This document shows positions 25,622 to 34,244 of a stretch of 64,000 nt of DNA, in pieces. Origin of the DNA: Bacteroidota bacterium (GTDB lineage: Bacteria; Bacteroidota; Bacteroidia; Chitinophagales; Chitinophagaceae). The stretch lies in assembly GCA_023437225.1 (NCBI GenBank), contig JAEZGS010000013.1, positions 1 to 64,000 of the forward strand, given 5' to 3'. A program made the position numbers and the translations under genes. Numbering within the stretch: the first letter of the stretch is position 1; each line of letters begins with the position of its first letter. The notes beneath the pieces were generated by a model. The model saw only the letters and a program-made list of their open reading frames with translations. It made no database searches and was not told the DNA's origin.

Positions 25622-27588
25622 AATTCGATTGTTGTTGGTGTGAGCTCTTCCTTGTTTAGAGTTATCCGAACTTCGGTTCCCTGATTATTGCTGTGTATCT
25701 CGCAACTTCCTCCGAGTAGCTGTGACCGGCGTTGCAAATTCATCAGACCCTGGCCATTACTACCGTTGCTCTTAATGTTTGTTTCATTATTAAAACCTTT
25801 TCCGTTATCCTGAATGGAGATGAGCAATTCTTTCGCATATGTGATCTTGACAGATACGAACGTTGCGTTCGCATGTTTGATGATATTATTGAAAGCTTCC
25901 TGGCATATCCGAAATATCACCAGTTCTTTTTGCGGTTCAATTTTGTACTCGTTGCCGGCTATGATAAGATCAGCCTGAATGCCTGCTATTTTTCTTAAAA
26001 GCTCTAATTCATATTCAAGCGATCGTATCAATCCCTTTTGCAGTATATAATCCGTATTCAGACTCTTTGACAGATCGCGAAGATCTACAATCGCCTTGTT
26101 GAGAAGGTCACTTGAATCCTCAATGCTGCTGTCCCATTGTGCCTTATCATATAATTTCAGTTTTGAAATATTCAGCTTCGCAAGGCTGAGTACCTGTCCG
26201 ATATTGTCGTGTATCTCCTGTGAAATATTCTTCAGCGTTTGTTCCTGGATCTCATACTTACTTTGCAGCATCAGTTTCTCAAAATTGTTTTTAAGTTCTT
26301 CCTTCTCGCGCTGGTATTGTTTCTTTTCTTCCCGGTCGGTCCTATACCTGTAGATCAATATGAATGATATGATCAGCGTTTCTATTACCATGCCGATATG
26401 AAATATCGAAGGAGGAAATAACTGCACAGCAGTGTTTTCGAACAACAGACGTTGAAGTGCTCCGATCAAAAACACAACCAGTCCGGCAAGGATGAATAAC
26501 CCGGTGCGTCTGCCTTTAACGGCACTGTACAAACAAAGTCCGATGATCGCAACAATCGCAAGGATGGTGCTGTACTTTGCCCAGTTGAAAAACAGCATTT
26601 CAATGGACGGTTCAGGCTTCAGATTGAAGGCTATGGAATGCATTATGCCACTGACCAGGGCATTTGCCTGAATGGCGGAGGTAACACGATGCAGTGTTTT
26701 ATTCAATCGTATGTGCGGCAGGATCAATAACACAACATGCATTAATACCGCTATTGCCATGGCCCCAATTCCAAGTATGGGTGTCAGCCGGTACATTAAC
26801 TCCGAATCGCCCGCGAAGAATTCCTGGTCAAGCTGGTCGTTCTTGATAACTATCACAATCAGCAGCGCTATGTATAACGCGTACCATGCATGAACTTTTT
26901 CTTTTAACGCGAAGTAGAGATACAGATTGAAGAGGAAAAACAGTGTAAGCAATCCCGTTATGATTCCGAATGAAAAGTAAGCGCGGTTGCGAAACATGGC
27001 CAATCCCTGGGGATGCAACAAGGCGAAGCCGTACGATTTGAATGCGTGCGCGGCATCCATATGAAGATAAAGTGTGTCGATCGACCGGGCTGCGATTGAT
27101 AAGGGGAAAACGTAATGTGCATATTGATACGGCCGGTCTCTAAATGGTATCCGCATTCCGTTTCGCCCTGCCAACATCCATCCACTATCATTTTTCTGAT
27201 ACAGCCTGCCTTCGCGCATCCCGACGGGACTCATCAATAACATCAGTTCGCGTGAATGTGATGAATCATTGCGAATGATCATCCTAAACCAGTATTCGCT
27301 TGAATCGTACCCGAAGGATACTACGGGTTTATTTACTGACTGTTGGAATTGATCTTTATAACGACTGGTTATCGAATCAATATCTGTTCGCTTTGATATG
27401 CGCAAAACGCCCGCCTTGCCTGTTACTATCAGGTGATTGTTTACAGTACACTGCGCCGCATCGATGACTTGTGTAAATCCCCGTTGCACGAAAAGCATCA
27501 CCACAATCGTCAGATAGAATCTTGAGGAAGCCACGGTTGTTAATAGTTGGGTTAGAAGAGCAGGTCTTCTAAATATAATAATTTCCAC
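25618..27588 (-). CDS. 7TM-DISM sensor histidine kinase (HisKA_3)
   Basis: 656 residues. An N-terminal hydrophobic segment (24-40) exports a 7TMR-DISMED2-like sensor domain (about 45-195). Seven TM helices follow (about 203-415), then a coiled coil (420-450) and a HisKA_3 domain with EIHDNIGQ (His460). The ATPase has FNNIIKHANA (566-575), DNGKGF (594-599) and NGQGLMNL (611-618). The start is GTG; no in-frame ATG precedes the first helix, so the N terminus is uncertain. The desaturase gene overlaps by 4 bp and a NarL-type regulator is divergent 56 bp away. Confidence 0.9.
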   Translation of the reverse strand: MEIIIFRRPALLTQLLTTVASSRFYLTIVVMLFVQRGFTQVIDAAQCTVNNHLIVTGKAGVLRISKRTDIDSITSRYKDQFQQSVNKPVVSFGYDSSEYWFRMIIRNDSSHSRELMLLMSPVGMREGRLYQKNDSGWMLAGRNGMRIPFRDRPYQYAHYVFPLSIAARSIDTLYLHMDAAHAFKSYGFALLHPQGLAMFRNRAYFSFGIITGLLTLFFLFNLYLYFALKEKVHAWYALYIALLIVIVIKNDQLDQEFFAGDSELMYRLTPILGIGAMAIAVLMHVVLLILPHIRLNKTLHRVTSAIQANALVSGIMHSIAFNLKPEPSIEMLFFNWAKYSTILAIVAIIGLCLYSAVKGRRTGLFILAGLVVFLIGALQRLLFENTAVQLFPPSIFHIGMVIETLIISFILIYRYRTDREEKKQYQREKEELKNNFEKLMLQSKYEIQEQTLKNISQEIHDNIGQVLSLAKLNISKLKLYDKAQWDSSIEDSSDLLNKAIVDLRDLSKSLNTDYILQKGLIRSLEYELELLRKIAGIQADLIIAGNEYKIEPQKELVIFRICQEAFNNIIKHANATFVSVKITYAKELLISIQDNGKGFNNETNIKSNGSNGQGLMNLQRRSQLLGGSCEIHSNNQGTEVRITLNKEELTPTTIEL

Positions 27589-27644
27589 AGAGTATTAGAG
27601 GGGCGCAAAGAATTTTATATCTTAATGGTCTATCCCTTCCATCC

Positions 27645-28304
27645 ATGAACACCGCGGTAAAAGTTTGTCTTATTGATGATCACGTGCTTTTAAGAAACGG
27701 TCTCGCAGGACTGATTCGAAAGTTCGGTTATAACGTTACGATGGAATGTGATAATGGCAAGAAGTTCACACAACAACTTCGTCCCGCGGATCTCCCGGAC
27801 ATCGTACTGATGGACATTAACATGCCTGAGATGGATGGCTACCAGACTGCATTATGGTTGAAGAAGAATCATCCCTCCGTGAACGTGCTTGCATTGAGTA
27901 TGTATGATGATGAGTCTGCCATCATTCGCATGTTGCGTAATGGTGCGCGTGGATATATACTGAAGAATTCAGATCCGATGCTGCTGCAATCCGCCATTGA
28001 AGATGTTTTGACAAAAGGCTTCCATTACTCAGATCGTGTGACAGGAAGAGTACTAAGGAATGCTATTACCGATGGTGACGATGAACATGGTATCGGAATA
28101 AAAATGAACGAAAAGGAAATACAGTTCCTGCGACTTGCAAGTTCAGATCTTACATACAAGGAAATTGCCGACAAAATGTTTTTGAGTCCGCGGACTATCG
28201 ACGGCTATCGTGAAGCATTATTCAACAAACTACAGGTGAAAAGTCGCGTAGGACTTGTTCTATACGCCATAAGACATCAGCTGATCCCACTGCATGAATC
28301 ATAG
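27645..28304 (+). CDS. NarL/FixJ-family response regulator
   Basis: 219 residues: receiver domain with Asp11/Asp12 pocket, phospho-acceptor Asp57 (DIVLMDINMPEMDG) and Lys105 (ILKNS), then a LuxR-type HTH (LTYKEIADKMFLSPRTIDGYREALFNKLQVKSRVG). It is divergent from the 7TM kinase and is its likely partner. It is clearly paralogous to the regulator at 28299-28940; the two genes converge with a 6-bp overlap of their 3' ends. Confidence 0.92.
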   Translation: MNTAVKVCLIDDHVLLRNGLAGLIRKFGYNVTMECDNGKKFTQQLRPADLPDIVLMDINMPEMDGYQTALWLKKNHPSVNVLALSMYDDESAIIRMLRNGARGYILKNSDPMLLQSAIEDVLTKGFHYSDRVTGRVLRNAITDGDDEHGIGIKMNEKEIQFLRLASSDLTYKEIADKMFLSPRTIDGYREALFNKLQVKSRVGLVLYAIRHQLIPLHES

Positions 28305-28940
28305 GTTCACGAGGTTTTTTCGCAAGGCTTCAAGTACCATACCAACCCGGCTTTGTACGTTAAGCTTTGCAAACAGGTTTTCGCGGTATCCATCAATTGT
28401 TCGTTCTGCAAGATGCATTTGATCGGCAATCTGTTTGTATGTTAGATCGCTGCAGGCTAACTGAAGAAAAGTACGCTCTCTTTCAGTAAGCTGAAGCTCT
28501 TCATCCTCCTGGCTTTTTTGTAATAGCCGGCGGTAACGGAGGTTGGATATGTCTGCATTATAATAGCCCACGCGATGCACTTCTTCAAGAGCTTTTTCCA
28601 GCTGATCAGGATGCATGTCTTTGAGCAGGTAGGCGCAGCATCCCGATTTGATCATCCTGATCACTGAACTGTCATCGTCTTTCATCGATAATGCTATGAG
28701 TCGGATCTGCGGGTATTTGCTGGATATTGCTGCAGCGGTATTGGGGCCATCCAGCACAGGCATGTTAACATCGAGCAATATGATCTCAGGAAGGTCCGCC
28801 ATCTTGTCCAGCTTTTGTAGCAGCATCTCACCATTGATCGCTTCAACACTTATGTTGAAGTCGTCGAAACTTTCAACAAGGATGCTCAATGATTTTAAGA
28901 ACAACTGGTGATCGTCGGCTATCCCAATGTCGACCTTCAT
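28299..28940 (-). CDS. NarL/FixJ-family response regulator (second)
   Basis: 213 residues. Receiver with acidic pair D9/D10, phospho-acceptor Asp57 (IILLDVNMPVLDG) and Lys in LLKDMHP. The C-terminal LuxR HTH is LTYKQIADQMHLAERTIDGYRENLFAKLNVQSRVG, almost the same as in the neighbouring regulator. ATG 28940 is chosen because it overlaps the upstream kinase stop by 4 bp and starts exactly at the receiver domain; a longer in-frame start at 29006 lies inside the kinase gene. Confidence 0.92.
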   Translation of the reverse strand: MKVDIGIADDHQLFLKSLSILVESFDDFNISVEAINGEMLLQKLDKMADLPEIILLDVNMPVLDGPNTAAAISSKYPQIRLIALSMKDDDSSVIRMIKSGCCAYLLKDMHPDQLEKALEEVHRVGYYNADISNLRYRRLLQKSQEDEELQLTERERTFLQLACSDLTYKQIADQMHLAERTIDGYRENLFAKLNVQSRVGMVLEALRKNLVNL

Positions 28941-29716
28941 GATGTTGCATTTGAGAGTGGAATAATGATGGTTACTGTTGTTCCCCTTTGACGCTCGGAA
29001 TGCCATTCAATGGTGCCTCCCAGAAGACGTGTGCGGTGTTTCATATTTAAGACACCAACTCCGTCAGCGGTTGCATCAGTAGTAAGTCCAATGCCGTCGT
29101 CTTCAATTGTTACACGCAGACCAGTATTCATTTCAATGCTTACCCTTATGGATTCTGCACCCGAATGTTTAATGCAGTTTTGGATCCCTTCCTGGATGAT
29201 GCGAAACAGCATTACCTGCGATTCGGCGGGAAGCTGCACCTTATGCATTTGGGCAATCAATTCAATGTTGACCGTCTTTGATACGGAGAGGCGCAGTATT
29301 TCACCTTGCAAATTTTCGATAAGATTGAACTGGTTCAGCCATTCCTTGTTAAGTGATTTGGAAAGCATCCGCAGATCCTGGATGGCTTTTGCAAGCGTCT
29401 GATCGGCAGTTCGCAATGTGTCCGGCACAATAGGAAGACTCCGTTCGGCAACGCCCATAAGCATACGGGTGCTGCTTAATAGCTGGCCCACATTGTCATG
29501 GATTTCTTCGCCAATAAGATGAAAGGTTTCTTCCTGTGTTTCCAGTTGGGTCTTCAACAATTCTCTCTGGAAATTGCTTTGAAGCAGCTCTTTCTCTTTC
29601 CGGAAATATAATTGCCGTCGCTTATATTGAACGATAAAAATTGAAATAAACACAACTACGCAAATGAACAACAGGGTACCAAGCATTACGATCAGGGAAA
29701 TATCATCAAGCATCAT
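28937..29716 (-). CDS. Single-TM HisKA_3 histidine kinase
   Basis: 259 residues: one N-terminal TM (about 7-29), a basic coiled coil, and the HisKA_3 motif EEIHDNVGQLLSS with His73. The ATPase domain has NCIKHSGAESI, EDDGIG and GVGVLNMKHR. There is no sensor domain of its own, so the signal probably comes through the membrane protein encoded 2 bp upstream. It overlaps its regulator gene by 4 bp. It is paralogous to the kinase part of the 7TM-DISM protein at 25618. Confidence 0.9.
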   Translation of the reverse strand: MMLDDISLIVMLGTLLFICVVVFISIFIVQYKRRQLYFRKEKELLQSNFQRELLKTQLETQEETFHLIGEEIHDNVGQLLSSTRMLMGVAERSLPIVPDTLRTADQTLAKAIQDLRMLSKSLNKEWLNQFNLIENLQGEILRLSVSKTVNIELIAQMHKVQLPAESQVMLFRIIQEGIQNCIKHSGAESIRVSIEMNTGLRVTIEDDGIGLTTDATADGVGVLNMKHRTRLLGGTIEWHSERQRGTTVTIIIPLSNATS

Positions 29717-29718
29717 TT

Positions 29719-30372
29719 TCAGGTATTTAGGTACGGATATTTTCGAGACATGTTGAAAACCAGCAGGGCAATGGATATGGACAGGTAATAGACAAAGGTG
29801 AGCACAACTCCGGACAGATAGAATCTCAATGCGATCGAGTTAGATCGCTCGATCAGGTGGTTCATGAGCCCTTCAATAAAGAAGTTTCCAAGAGATGAAA
29901 GCAGCAGGCCGGCACTGATCCAAAAAAACGGTTCAAGTTGAACCTGTTGTTGTTTTGGATTATAGAACAATTGAAGAAAATAAGCAAGCACATAAATACT
30001 TGTAAGGGAGTGCTTGACGATCAACAGGTAGCTTGGGTAGTCCTCCAGCTTATTGAAATACAAAACGTTTACTACAGCGCATGCATAGAATAGAGGCAAT
30101 GCCGCAAGTATGAACAGCTTCAGTATTTTATTTTCAATCAGCAAATGATAGAACAGCGACAACGCGGAAAAATGAATGATCGCCATTCCGTGATAAAGGA
30201 ACAGGTTATTTATATTTCTTAATGAAAGGTTGCTTGCGTAGATCTCAATAATACAGGTAACGATCACGTTAATGCCAATTATTTTAAGAGGCGTTGAGTA
30301 TTGATTGAATCGCCATGCAAACAAGAGAATATTGATTGCGTGAAGTATGAAGTTGGTATAGTACTCCCACAT
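29719..30372 (-). CDS. Polytopic membrane protein, unknown (probable sensor)
   Basis: 217 residues with about seven hydrophobic segments and short loops (NILLFAWRF, IIGINVIVTCIIEIY, IIHFSALSLFYHLLI, LFILAALPLFYACAVVNVLY, LTSIYVLAYFLQLFY, FFWISAGLLLSSLGNFFIEGL, VVLTFVYYLSISIALLVF). No family is recognised. The in-frame TTG at 30390 is possible; I prefer ATG 30372. It sits 2 bp before the sensorless kinase gene. A split-sensor role, with this protein replacing the 7TM part of kinases such as its neighbour, is inferred. Confidence 0.75.
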   Translation of the reverse strand: MWEYYTNFILHAINILLFAWRFNQYSTPLKIIGINVIVTCIIEIYASNLSLRNINNLFLYHGMAIIHFSALSLFYHLLIENKILKLFILAALPLFYACAVVNVLYFNKLEDYPSYLLIVKHSLTSIYVLAYFLQLFYNPKQQQVQLEPFFWISAGLLLSSLGNFFIEGLMNHLIERSNSIALRFYLSGVVLTFVYYLSISIALLVFNMSRKYPYLNT

Positions 30373-30390
30373 ATATTGGGGATTAGGCAA

Positions 30391-30786
30391 TTAGTAATTA
30401 TCGACCAAACCCTTTCCACAATTGGGTTTGCAGGCACAGCAGTTTTTCACATACACTACCGATGCCGTTTGCTTGTCTGTACCGTCTGACAACACAGGTG
30501 TCATTACCTGGTAAAAGCTGCCATCTTCGGATCTTGCATTGTATATGCGAACAAACTGGCAATCTTCGTTGTCGTCAATCAGGTCGCGTACATCCTCGAC
30601 GCGGAAATTGCTGTGAAAAATTATGTTATGGGTTTGCGCAATGTGCGCATTCATAAAATCCTTAAATCTTTTCAGATCCTGCTTAAGCTGTTCGATGTCT
30701 ACTTCTGGAGATTCAACAGCTAACTGTTCCGGATTGGAGAAATCGCATTCGGCTCCAGGTGACTGGGGTTGTAAAAGATTAGCCAT
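30391..30786 (-). CDS. Small Cys-motif protein, unknown
   Basis: 131 residues, soluble, no signal peptide. A helix-rich N-terminal half (EQLKQDLKRFKDFMNAHIAQTHNIIFHSN) is followed by DNEDCQFVRIYNARSEDGSFYQVMTPV, and the C-terminal motif is VKNCCACKPNCGKG (Cys116, 117, 119, 123). The CCxCx3C pattern suggests metal binding or redox sensing; this is not a recognised family. It is first in a run with a polytopic membrane protein, a kinase and a response regulator, and may be an accessory sensor. Confidence 0.65.
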   Translation of the reverse strand: MANLLQPQSPGAECDFSNPEQLAVESPEVDIEQLKQDLKRFKDFMNAHIAQTHNIIFHSNFRVEDVRDLIDDNEDCQFVRIYNARSEDGSFYQVMTPVLSDGTDKQTASVVYVKNCCACKPNCGKGLVDNY

Positions 30787-30897
30787 GTTATACTATTTAA
30801 TTGAATGATTGGTATTACCCACAGAGGACGGATACAACTGCAAGTTGAAGAATACATCAATTAAATAATAGGGGAAATTTCCCGTAATTATCAGAGG

Positions 30898-32028
30898 CTA
30901 CTTTATTTCTATCTTTTTGCCTGTTCGCGCCGATTCACGGGCTGCGTCCAGGATTTGAACAACCAACAGGTTGTTTTCGAGTGAGTACAAGCCATAGGAT
31001 GGCACAGTGATTCTTTTTGTGATCACATCCGAAAAATATTTGAAAGGGTCCGTATATACTTTTATGTCATTGGTAGTAACGGCAAATCGCCGTGGCTCAT
31101 TATTGCCTTTGCGCGTTTGCATGCGACTATGGTCGAAAGTTGTTACATAGCCCGCGTCTCCATACACTTCCATGTCCTTTCGATTATAGGGCCAGTTCCA
31201 GGATGCCTGTATGATAGCCTGTGCATCACCATAGTCAACGATGATGGTTGCATCATCATCCACTTTGGGATATATGGAAGGCTTGTATTGTTGCGTCACG
31301 GCTGTAACACTCAACGGCTTTTTGCCTTTCATCAGCCATGTCATGATATTTGCACCGTAACAACCGAAATCGATTAAAGCGCCGCCGCCATTTTGTACGG
31401 GATCCGTAAGCCATTCAAAAAATTCCTTTCCGACGCCTATCTCCTGAGGTCCCTGGTGACCATGATGAAATACGGCCTTCCGAAGTTTGCCTACGAATGC
31501 ACTGTCGTGAACAAGCTGGTAAGTTTTTTCTGTCGCAGGATACCACGAAGTTTCATAATTGGTTAGCAAATGGATATTATGCTGCGTGACGAGTGCCTGC
31601 ATTCGAAAAGCGTGGGCGATATTTGTTGCAAGTGGCTTTTCAACCATCACATGGATGCCTCGGGGAGCCGCTGCTTCAACAACTTTCATATGATCATAAA
31701 TGGAGCCAAAGGCTACAACACCAGCAGGCTTCAATTCATCGAGCATCTTGTTCAGATCGTCATAAAATAGCGAGGCTGCCAGCTTATGATCTTTCCGGTA
31801 TTTTTCGATGAGCACTTTATCTGTTTCATACACGCCAACGATTTCCATGTCACTGGTATCCTGCCGGTTGAAGATCCATGCTGCATGGCCATGAGAAATA
31901 CCGGCAACTGCAACGCGTACCCTGCCTTGCTTAGCCGTCGATTGTGCAATGGTATGAGTCATCATTTGTAGCGATATCAACATGCATACCATTGTTAACC
32001 TGATCATTTTCCGGATTGTAATTCGCAT
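30898..32028 (-). CDS. Exported Gfo/Idh/MocA-family oxidoreductase
   Basis: 376 residues with a Sec-like signal peptide (cleavage near TIAQ, about 29). The Rossmann domain starts VRVAVAGISHGHAAWIF, with GxxHGH instead of GxGxxG. EKPLA (about 132) carries the conserved Lys. The C-terminal substrate domain has GGGALIDFGCYGANIMTWL. Members oxidise or reduce sugars with NAD(P). An exported member lacking twin Arg raises a cofactor question. An internal ATG at 32007 would also start a good signal peptide and would not overlap the carbonic-anhydrase promoter. Confidence 0.85.
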   Translation of the reverse strand: MRITIRKMIRLTMVCMLISLQMMTHTIAQSTAKQGRVRVAVAGISHGHAAWIFNRQDTSDMEIVGVYETDKVLIEKYRKDHKLAASLFYDDLNKMLDELKPAGVVAFGSIYDHMKVVEAAAPRGIHVMVEKPLATNIAHAFRMQALVTQHNIHLLTNYETSWYPATEKTYQLVHDSAFVGKLRKAVFHHGHQGPQEIGVGKEFFEWLTDPVQNGGGALIDFGCYGANIMTWLMKGKKPLSVTAVTQQYKPSIYPKVDDDATIIVDYGDAQAIIQASWNWPYNRKDMEVYGDAGYVTTFDHSRMQTRKGNNEPRRFAVTTNDIKVYTDPFKYFSDVITKRITVPSYGLYSLENNLLVVQILDAARESARTGKKIEIK

Positions 32029-32045
32029 GACTACGATTAATTTTG
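32016..32045 (+). promoter_or_regulatory. Full Bacteroidota promoter for the carbonic-anhydrase operon
   Basis: TTG at 32016-32018 (-33), a 19-bp spacer and TAATTTTG at 32038-32045 (-7). Both elements and spacing match the phylum consensus. It overlaps the first codons of the divergent oxidoreductase if that gene starts at 32028. Confidence 0.75.
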
Positions 32046-32096
32046 CAGGCGCCGGACTAACAGTGCCTGCTGTAAAAATAGCCTATATTTACTACT

Positions 32097-32735
32097 ATGA
32101 CTTCATACGAACAGATATTCGAGAACAATAAAAGCTGGATCGAACAAAAGCTGGGAAGCAACAGCGACTTTTTCTCCAAACTCGCAAAAGAGCAAAACCC
32201 TGATTACCTCTACATTGGATGTAGCGACAGTCGTGTTACCGCCGAGGAGATCATGGGAGTGGTACCTGGTGAAGTGTTCGTGCATCGGAATGTAGCCAAC
32301 CTGGTGAATAATGTTGATCTCAATGTGATGTCAGTGATCAATTACTCTGTAAAGTATTTAAAGGTCAAGCACATCATTGTCTGCGGACACTATAATTGTG
32401 GCGGAGTTAAAGCGGCGATGATGCCTAAAGACATGGGCATATTAAACCCCTGGTTGCGTAACATCCGTGATGTTTATCGTCTTCATAAAGAAGAGCTGAA
32501 TTCGATTGAGGACGAAGCAAAACGCTATGACAGGCTCGTGGAGTTGAATGTTGAAGAGCAGTGCACTAATGTGATCAAGACCGCAGTGGTTCAATTGCGT
32601 TATATGCGCGAAGGATATCCGCAGGTGCATGGATGGGTTTTCGATATTCACAGCGGAAGGATCATAGACCTCAACATTAAATTCGAAAAGATACTGGCGA
32701 ATATCAAAGATATCTATGACCTTTCGAAGGAATGA
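32097..32735 (+). CDS. Beta-carbonic anhydrase
   Basis: 212 residues, no signal peptide. Zinc ligands and the dyad are clear: Cys42, Asp44, Arg46 in IGCSDSRV, and His98, Cys101 in CGHYNCGG. VVPGEVFVHRNVANLV is also typical. It interconverts CO2 and bicarbonate in the cytoplasm, supplying carboxylases and pH control. It is the first gene of a likely operon with cardiolipin synthase (36-bp gap) and an aldo/keto reductase, and has a consensus promoter. Confidence 0.95.
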   Translation: MTSYEQIFENNKSWIEQKLGSNSDFFSKLAKEQNPDYLYIGCSDSRVTAEEIMGVVPGEVFVHRNVANLVNNVDLNVMSVINYSVKYLKVKHIIVCGHYNCGGVKAAMMPKDMGILNPWLRNIRDVYRLHKEELNSIEDEAKRYDRLVELNVEEQCTNVIKTAVVQLRYMREGYPQVHGWVFDIHSGRIIDLNIKFEKILANIKDIYDLSKE

Positions 32736-32771
32736 TGCCCTGTGATGTTGATGCTCTCTTAATAGTATTTT

Positions 32772-34229
32772 ATGAACTGGCTGCTGACTGCAGAGATCAT
32801 TTATGTGATCATACTGATCATCGTTTCCATACGGATCATCTATGATACGAGAAGCCATGTAAAAGCGCTTGCATGGGTATTGTGTGTGATCTTTCTACCA
32901 GTACTTGGTATGATCCTTTATTTTTCGTTCGGCATCAATTATCGTAAACGAAAAATGTACAGCAAGAAGTTGTTTGAAGATGATGATCTTGCGCGTAAAC
33001 TACAGGAAGACATTTTCAATTACTCAAAACACTCTCTTGCCAAAGCCGATGAATCTGTACAGCATAACAGGGAACTCGCGCACATGTTGGTCCGGGATAG
33101 CCTGAGTCCTCTGACTGCGGACAATTCAGTTGAGCTTCTGATAAACGGTGAAAAAAAGTTTCCTTCTGTTTTTGAGGCAATAAGAGCTGCAAGAAAGCAT
33201 ATCCACATTGAATATTATATCTATGAAGATGGAGAGATCGGCAGGCAGTTAGAACAACTTCTTATAGAGAAAGCAAGGCAGGGAGTAACGGTCAGGTTCA
33301 TCTATGATGATTATGGAAGTCGCTCAATTCGTAAGACTCTGGTAAAGCGATTAAGAGCCGGGGGTGTGCAAGCCTTTCCGTTTCATAAAGTGCTGTTCAT
33401 TGCACTGGCAAACCGGTTGAACTATCGCAATCACCGTAAAATTATTGTAATCGACGGGCAGATTGCCTTTGTTGGTGGTATCAATGTGAGTGATCGATAC
33501 ATTAACTGCGAAACATTACAAAATAAGATCTATTGGCGTGACACCCACATACGAATTGAGGGACCGGGAGTGTATTACCTGCAGTACATTTTTATGTGCG
33601 ATTGGAATTTTTGCGCCAATGAGAAGATGCAGCCAAACGAAGAGTTTTTTCCTAAGCGCAAGGACTTTGTTACAAGAGGAGACAGGTATGTGCAGATAGC
33701 TGCAAGCGGCCCGGATTCAGATACACCAACAATTTTGTTTTCTCTGCTTCAGGCGATCAATCTTGCCACAAAGGAGATACTCATCACCACTCCTTATTTC
33801 ATCCCGGGCGAAAGTTTACTTAATGCCCTGATCATTTCTTCGCTTGGCGGGGTGAAAGTGAAGCTGCTGGTGCCTTACAAGTCAGATACTTTGTTTGTGG
33901 ACATCGCTGCGCGGTCTTATTTCGACGACCTGCTGAGGGCCGGAGTAGAAATATATCGATACCGGCATGGCTTCATACATGCCAAAACACTGGTGGCTGA
34001 TGGTAAGGTGGCGATCGTTGGTACCGCAAACCTTGATTCAAGAAGTTTTGACCTTAATTTCGAAGTAAATGCAATTGTGTACGGAGAAGAGTTGTCGAAC
34101 GAATTGAAAAATGTATTTTACAATGACTTGCAATATTCGGAACGGCTGAATAGTGTTGACTGGGAGGATCGGCCGGTTTTGCAACAGTTGTTGGAAAAAT
34201 CAGCAAGACTATTATCGCCTTTATTATAA
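32772..34229 (+). CDS. cls: Cardiolipin synthase (PLD family)
   Basis: 485 residues. Two N-terminal TM helices (about 4-23 and 33-55) are followed by two phospholipase-D HKD motifs: HRKIIVID (221-228) and HAKTLVADGKVAIVGTANLD (403-422). Length and order match bacterial ClsA-type enzymes, which condense two phosphatidylglycerols to cardiolipin at the inner membrane. The aldo/keto reductase begins 15 bp downstream. Confidence 0.93.
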   Translation: MNWLLTAEIIYVIILIIVSIRIIYDTRSHVKALAWVLCVIFLPVLGMILYFSFGINYRKRKMYSKKLFEDDDLARKLQEDIFNYSKHSLAKADESVQHNRELAHMLVRDSLSPLTADNSVELLINGEKKFPSVFEAIRAARKHIHIEYYIYEDGEIGRQLEQLLIEKARQGVTVRFIYDDYGSRSIRKTLVKRLRAGGVQAFPFHKVLFIALANRLNYRNHRKIIVIDGQIAFVGGINVSDRYINCETLQNKIYWRDTHIRIEGPGVYYLQYIFMCDWNFCANEKMQPNEEFFPKRKDFVTRGDRYVQIAASGPDSDTPTILFSLLQAINLATKEILITTPYFIPGESLLNALIISSLGGVKVKLLVPYKSDTLFVDIAARSYFDDLLRAGVEIYRYRHGFIHAKTLVADGKVAIVGTANLDSRSFDLNFEVNAIVYGEELSNELKNVFYNDLQYSERLNSVDWEDRPVLQQLLEKSARLLSPLL

Positions 34230-34244
34230 AAATAATCGACTGAT

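Noticed and set aside
28941..29006. Earlier start for the second NarL-type regulator
   Set aside because: Would overlap the kinase gene by 70 bp; the 4-bp overlap start fits the receiver domain.
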